Assembly (NCBI RefSeq): GCF_963259705.1
Contig: NC_081844.1
Span: 19,887,715 to 19,951,714 of the forward strand
Direction of reading: 5' to 3'
DNA from: Myotis daubentonii
Taxonomy: Eukaryota > Chordata > Mammalia > Chiroptera > Vespertilionidae
DNA length: 64,000 nt
Shown here: piece after piece, positions 61,401-64,000 of the stretch
Numbering within the stretch: the stretch's first letter is position 1
Layout of the letters: each line of letters starts with the position of its first letter
The notes under the pieces: generated by a model
What the model saw: the letters and a program-made list of their open reading frames with translations, nothing else
What the model was told of the DNA's origin: nothing
Database searches by the model: none
Translations under genes and position numbers: made by a program

Positions 61401-63937
61401 AGAGACGGAGAGCAGACAGTGGCTGCCAGGATGAGAGGGAGGGGGCGTGGGGGTGACTGTGTGGGGATGACGGGAGGTTCTGGAACTAGACAGGGATGAT
61501 GGTTGTACAACACTGTGAATGTGCCAGAAACCACTCGATTACATGGTTTAAAAGGCTAATTTTATGTTCTGTAAATTGCACCTCAATTTCAGTCTCTCTG
61601 AAAGGTAAGATTACGAGGTTTGTTTCCTTCTTTCCTAAACTCCTTATTTTTTCTTCTAGATTTTCTTACAAGCAACGCCGATAGCGTTTGTAAAAAGAGA
61701 AGAAAAAAAGAGGCCCTTTTAACAATAATTTTAAAACACTGGACAAGTGATTTCACATCCCAATACGGACTTCCAAAGTCCCCAGTTTCAAAAATGACAT
61801 GGGGTGTCAAAAGCTGCTTTGAGTTTTGAACCAACACCTGGCGTTCTACCCAGGTTTGCTGAGGGTAAAAGCGAAAAACAGTCAACCTCAAACCATGAAA
61901 ACAAAACAGACGCGGCGGCCCTGTGCAGGATGGCGCCAGGCAGGGCCAGTCCCACCTCTGTGCCAGCCCAGCCAGTGAAACCTCCCTCTCCAAGCCTCTA
62001 CTTTCCCATCTGTAAAATGGTCTCAGGAAGTATCAACCTACAGGGCCCAGGAGCCCTCCTCTTCCCAGGAGACAGCTCTCTCCTCCCCAAAGGGCTCAGG
62101 CCAGGGGCCTGGGATCTTCCTGGCACCCTCACCTCTAGACCCCAAGCAGGGCCTGAACCCATCTGCCTTTCTCCACAGCCCCATCCCTTAGGCCTCCACC
62201 CCAGCCTCCTGCTGTCCCCACTCCTGGACAGGGGCTCTGAGAATCATAAACTAGAACACAGCCCTCCCCTGCTTACATACCTTCCGTGGCTCCCTATTAC
62301 CATCAGAGTGAAAACCAAATCTTTCCTTCAACCTGCATAGGCCAGCCCCCACCCACCATCTCGGTATCACCCCCTCCACCGCTCCCTCATTAGGCCATTC
62401 CGGCCACACTGGCCTCCTCACAGTCCTTGAACATCCAAAGCTTGATGCCTGCTGTTCCCTCTGCCTCAGACACTGTCCTCCGGCTTCCCCTAAGGCTGGC
62501 TCCGTTGCTCCTTCCGATCTCTGCTGGGGTCCCCTCCTAAGGAAGGCCCCCAACCCTGCTCACTCATCACCCCACCCTGGCTAGGCCATCTGTTGGAGGT
62601 TGAATGTTGAGAGTCCTAACTCCTCGTATAGGTGGCTATGGCCTTATTTGGAAATACAGTCTTTGCAGATTTAGTAAAAATGTAAGATGGGGTCGTACTG
62701 GACTAGGGTGGGCCCTACATGCAATGACTGGTGACCTCAGAAGAAGAGAAGAGACACACAGGAGAGAAGTCCATGTGACCACAAAGGCAGAGACTGGAGG
62801 ATGCAGCCACAAGCCAAGGATGCCCGAGCCTCCTGGAGCTGGAGGAGGCAGAGAGGACCCTCCCTTGGAGCTTTTTGGGGGAGCACAGCCCTGCTGACAC
62901 CAGGATTTCAGACTTCCAGCCTCCAGAACTGAGATAATACACTTCCCAGAACACAGTCCCCCAGCGTGTGGGGCTCTGTCCCAGCGGCCCCAGGACATTG
63001 ATTCACCACCAAATGCCCGTCTACAACTTCACAGCAGCGCTGCCTTCTGATGGTGCCTCTCTCAGTTTGGTTTTTCCGGTCACATCCACCTTTCCCGGGA
63101 CGCCAGCAAGGTGGGGCTCAGCCTGTGTCCCCAGGCCTCGGCAGGAGGGCACTGGTAGGGGCTCATAAATGTGGGTTGATTGATAAATAAAAAAGGTACA
63201 GACTTCAACTCAGGGCCTGGCACGTACACAAAACCAGCCAGACTGGCATCACAACATGACCTCCCTGTCACCAACTCCCTCCCCATCTGCACCGGGGGAG
63301 GGAGTCACGCGCAGGTCAAGGAAGCAGGAAGGCCCGGGACCTGTGGGCACTTATCCAACGTGATTTCGTTGAACACTCGACGTCCCTGCCTTCCCAGAGG
63401 CAAAACTGGCCCAGGAGGAGGAAGTGAAAACCAGGGTTCAGCAGCTCAGCAGTTCCCGCTGTCCCCAGCCCACCTTCCTGCTTCTTGCAGTGACCCAGAC
63501 AGTGTCACTGAGGGTGTGTGGAGATCCGGTGACCCGATAGCTGCTCCTTACGACTCATGATGGCGATAAAAGCAGAGACGAACCGAGTGTCCAACCACAG
63601 AGGGCAATGGGGGACACATCGGGTGGTTAGGAGCCCAGGGTCCCCTGGTTGAATCCCAAATCCTCCACCTAACCAGCCGGATCACCTCTGACAGCTCACA
63701 CCCCCTCTGGTGCCTGTTTCCCCCTCCGTAAACCGGAGTTCAGGAGTCTCCACAGTCACTGCTCTGCCTTCCCTTCGGACACCCGACGCCTTCTGTGACC
63801 CACGGGCCGGGAAACTCACCAAGATGTAATCAGCCCACATGTCCCGGGCAGACTTCAGGGCCGCCTGGCGCAGCTTCATGACGTGCTCGTAGCGCGCATC
63901 GGACCAGTGCTTGGGGCCCTCCTCGTCTTGGTAGGAC
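48805..63937 (-). CDS. COLGALT1: COLGALT1 (procollagen galactosyltransferase 1), last ten coding exons
   Basis: ER-lumenal GT25 enzyme that transfers galactose from UDP-galactose to hydroxylysine of collagen (EC 2.4.1.50), using Mn2+. The ten minus-strand exons below join in frame to about 498 residues plus stop, roughly residues 125-622 of the human protein. Visible features: an FVDADN segment with the metal-binding DxD, a second acidic site LVFEDDLRF in the C-terminal glycosyltransferase domain, two N-glycosylation sequons (NKT, NTS), and a C-terminal RDEL ER-retrieval signal. The signal peptide and first residues (probably exons 1-2 of 12) lie beyond 64 kb. Convergent with UNC13A: the stop codons are 11.5 kb apart. 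All introns are GT-AG, with no break. COLGALT2 is the paralogue, but the sequence and synteny fit COLGALT1. Confidence 0.96.
49323..49529 (-). CDS. COLGALT1: COLGALT1 exon ~11
   Basis: Acceptor cacaccccag, donor gtgaga. Encodes [20 protein letters not shown] to [12 protein letters not shown]. Confidence 0.95.
49530..50596. other. COLGALT1 intron, unique
   Basis: 50000-50590 is C/A-rich with loosely repeated ccccagccc(c)acac words; otherwise nothing seen. Confidence 0.5.
50597..50724 (-). CDS. COLGALT1: COLGALT1 exon ~10: EDD motif
   Basis: Acceptor gttcccctcag, donor gtgagt. Encodes [20 protein letters not shown] to LDWDLI. EDD is the GT25 C-terminal domain acidic motif. Confidence 0.95.
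50940..51250 (+). mobile_element. L2 fragment
   Basis: caggcagactacctctcacc, cccaggagctccttcccaac, ctgtgagccccttgcagggg and gtacacagtaggtgcttggc. Confidence 0.65.
51258..51375 (-). mobile_element. MIR fragment
   Basis: ggggaaattgaagctcaggc, gggctggacttaaacccagg. Confidence 0.55.
51940..52072 (-). CDS. COLGALT1: COLGALT1 exon ~9
   Basis: Acceptor ccccttccag, donor gtgagt. Encodes [20 protein letters not shown] to [10 protein letters not shown], including the [10 protein letters not shown] signature typical of GT25. Contains the NTS sequon. Confidence 0.95.
52318..52757. repeat. Minisatellite, about 55-bp unit, 8 copies
   Basis: Units of gggtagggctcagctgccac, ccatggccccagtgcac, gtctacacccctccccag, about 95% alike. 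It ends 17 bases short of the exon ~8 boundary (52775). Confidence 0.95.
52775..52881 (-). CDS. COLGALT1: COLGALT1 exon ~8
   Basis: Acceptor ctgtgccacag, donor gtgagt. Encodes [20 protein letters not shown] to LVEAVDGK, the start of the C-terminal GT25 domain. The 55-bp minisatellite begins just beyond the donor. Confidence 0.95.
52964..53040 (-). CDS. COLGALT1: COLGALT1 exon ~7
   Basis: Acceptor cctctccgcag, donor gtgggc. Encodes [20 protein letters not shown] then MGFDE. Confidence 0.94.
53200..53590 (+). mobile_element. L2 fragment
   Basis: ctcaggacctttgcacatgc, tctgcctggaacacccttcc, catacagcaggcactcaata. Confidence 0.7.
53591..53670 (+). mobile_element. MIR fragment
   Basis: gggcctcagattcctcatct, ataaaatgggctgataacac. 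Confidence 0.6.
53866..54091 (+). mobile_element. Ves SINE
   Basis: Head ggccctagctggtttggctc; tail tcaataaaatatatttaaaa. Inside an MLT1-like LTR. Confidence 0.92.
54138..54322 (+). mobile_element. Ves SINE with internal deletion
   Basis: Head actggcgggtgacttagttg; tail aaaacatatcctcaggtgag. Second insertion in the same LTR. Confidence 0.83.
54426..55974. other. COLGALT1 intron
   Basis: Unique sequence apart from the CA repeat. 55770-55930 is AT-rich. No exon supported. Confidence 0.5.
55445..55492. repeat. (CA)n microsatellite
   Basis: CA run in a COLGALT1 intron, so transcribed as (UG)n from the minus strand. Confidence 0.96.
55975..56350 (+). mobile_element. L2 fragment
   Basis: cctggaagcccaccctgact, ccctgagagcagggacaact, acccagcaggtgctcaatca. 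Confidence 0.65.
56406..56525 (-). CDS. COLGALT1: COLGALT1 exon ~6
   Basis: Acceptor ttggccccag, donor gtgagt. Encodes [20 protein letters not shown] to FMHVQLEVM. Confidence 0.95.
56762..56974 (+). mobile_element. Ves SINE
   Basis: Head tgcccggctggtgtggctca; short tail taaaaataaaaaa. Lies tail to tail with the next, inverted copy. Confidence 0.87.
56985..57246 (-). mobile_element. Ves SINE with 10-bp target duplication
   Basis: GATGCACATT at 56975-56984 and 57247-57256 flanks a reverse-strand Ves copy. Confidence 0.9.
57380..57592 (+). mobile_element. Ves SINE with 17-bp target duplication
   Basis: AAAAAGTTAATAAGTCA at 57363-57379 and 57593-57609. Near-consensus copy. Confidence 0.94.
57671..57863 (+). 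mobile_element. Non-autonomous hAT element, family B short form, 193 bp
   Basis: Perfect 8-bp target duplication GTATAGAT at 57663-57670 and 57864-57871. Long subterminal inverted repeats with GTGGCTCTTCCACAAAATAC on the left and its reverse complement on the right, so it can fold back over most of its length. Confidence 0.93.
57875..58165 (+). mobile_element. Ancient hAT-Charlie-like remnant
   Basis: Degenerate: ggaggcagccatagacc and the end gatctggcctgctggccacc resemble old mammalian Charlie-type elements. The young family B element sits next to it. Confidence 0.45.
58553..58757 (-). CDS. COLGALT1: COLGALT1 exon ~5
   Basis: Acceptor ctccccgcag, donor gtgagc. Encodes [20 protein letters not shown] to VFAFSCKQA. 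Confidence 0.95.
58758..59427. other. COLGALT1 intron, unique
   Basis: Nothing recognised between exons ~4 and ~5. Confidence 0.5.
59428..59562 (-). CDS. COLGALT1: COLGALT1 exon ~4: DxD motif
   Basis: Acceptor gttttgtag, donor gtcagg. 45 residues from [20 protein letters not shown] to [13 protein letters not shown] is the metal-binding motif of the first glycosyltransferase domain. Contains the NKT sequon. Confidence 0.95.
60127..60352 (+). mobile_element. Ves SINE, first of a tandem pair
   Basis: Flanked by ATGCATCT at 60119-60126 and 60353-60360; tail aaaaaaaacaaacaaacaaa. Confidence 0.92.
60361..60581 (+). mobile_element. Ves SINE, second of a tandem pair
   Basis: Starts directly after the ATGCATCT repeat and is followed by gatgcattc, so both copies used essentially the same target. 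Different subfamily from its neighbour. Confidence 0.92.
60823..61041 (+). mobile_element. Ves SINE with 12-bp target duplication
   Basis: AAAAGCAGCTGG at 60811-60822 and 61042-61053. Near-consensus and probably young. Confidence 0.94.
61042..61600 (+). mobile_element. L1 3' end fragment
   Basis: catgtgacccaacaagtcc, caatggaatatcgctcagcc, gctacaacatggaagaacct and a terminal ttgcacctcaatttc are typical of old L1 3' ends. Confidence 0.8.
61965..62035 (+). mobile_element. MIR fragment
   Basis: caagcctctactttcccatc, tgtaaaatggtctcaggaag. Confidence 0.5.
62255..62580 (+). mobile_element. L2 fragment
   Basis: cctgcttacataccttccgt, ggctccctattaccatcaga, ccattccggccacactggcc. Confidence 0.6.
62590..62945 (+). 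mobile_element. MaLR/MLT1-like LTR remnant
   Basis: Contains ccttatttggaaatacagtc, gggtgggccctacatgcaat and the end ttccagcctccagaactgag. Solo LTR, non-coding. Confidence 0.72.
62946..63819. other. COLGALT1 intron
   Basis: Unique sequence apart from the MIR fragment at 63625. Confidence 0.5.
63625..63740 (+). mobile_element. MIR fragment
   Basis: ggttgaatcccaaatcctcc and tgtttccccctccgtaaacc. Confidence 0.5.
63820..63937 (-). CDS. COLGALT1: COLGALT1 exon ~3
   Basis: Minus-strand acceptor ctcccccag, donor gtgagt. Encodes [20 protein letters not shown] to RDMWADYIL. Bases 63938-64000 are intron. Confidence 0.95.
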
Positions 63938-64000
63938 CTGGGGGAGGCAGCTGTGATGTGGGGAGGCACAGGCACTGCGGAGCCCCGACAGGGCCCGGCT

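Overview
This is mammalian nuclear DNA, almost certainly from a vesper bat (Vespertilionidae). It holds about 27 copies of a tRNA-headed SINE of the Ves type (head resembling CCGGTTTGGCTCAGTGGATA, then TC repeats and an A-rich tail). It also holds a Helibat-type Helitron and several young non-autonomous hAT elements with intact 8-bp target duplications. That combination is characteristic of vesper bats. No prokaryotic feature, CRISPR array, tRNA or rRNA gene was seen.

Two protein genes lie tail to tail. On the + strand, bases 80-37270 carry the last 34 constitutive coding exons of UNC13A (Munc13-1), from the calmodulin-binding segment through C1, C2B, the MUN domain and C2C to the stop codon. 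They encode 1273 residues without a frame break. Counting back from the 44-exon human gene these are about exons 11-44. Two of the exons are only 6 nt long, and a further 57-nt cassette exon (31451-31507) lies before C2C. A probable 3'UTR runs to about 40.2 kb. On the - strand, 63937-48805 carries the last ten coding exons of COLGALT1 (collagen hydroxylysine galactosyltransferase 1), ending in an RDEL retrieval signal, with a 3'UTR to about 47.48 kb. The order UNC13A then COLGALT1, convergent, matches human 19p13.11.

The introns and the roughly 7-kb gap between the genes are filled with Ves SINEs, hAT elements, L1, L2, MIR, MaLR/MLT1-like and MER20-like remnants, plus many degenerate tandem repeats: a GC-rich minisatellite in the intron after the C1 exon, TGGA arrays, a G-rich GGTTGA array, a 262-bp pure purine tract, a 55-bp minisatellite in COLGALT1 and a tandem array of L2 tails in the COLGALT1 3'UTR.

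The most interesting points concern UNC13A splicing. The window contains the bat counterparts of the two introns that in human are TDP-43-dependent (the cryptic-exon intron 20 and the retained intron 31), the two 6-nt microexons, and a run of tiny exons encoding the flexible MUN loop. The genes are functionally unrelated: UNC13A primes synaptic vesicles in neurons, while COLGALT1 glycosylates collagen in the ER. I saw no wholly new gene system.
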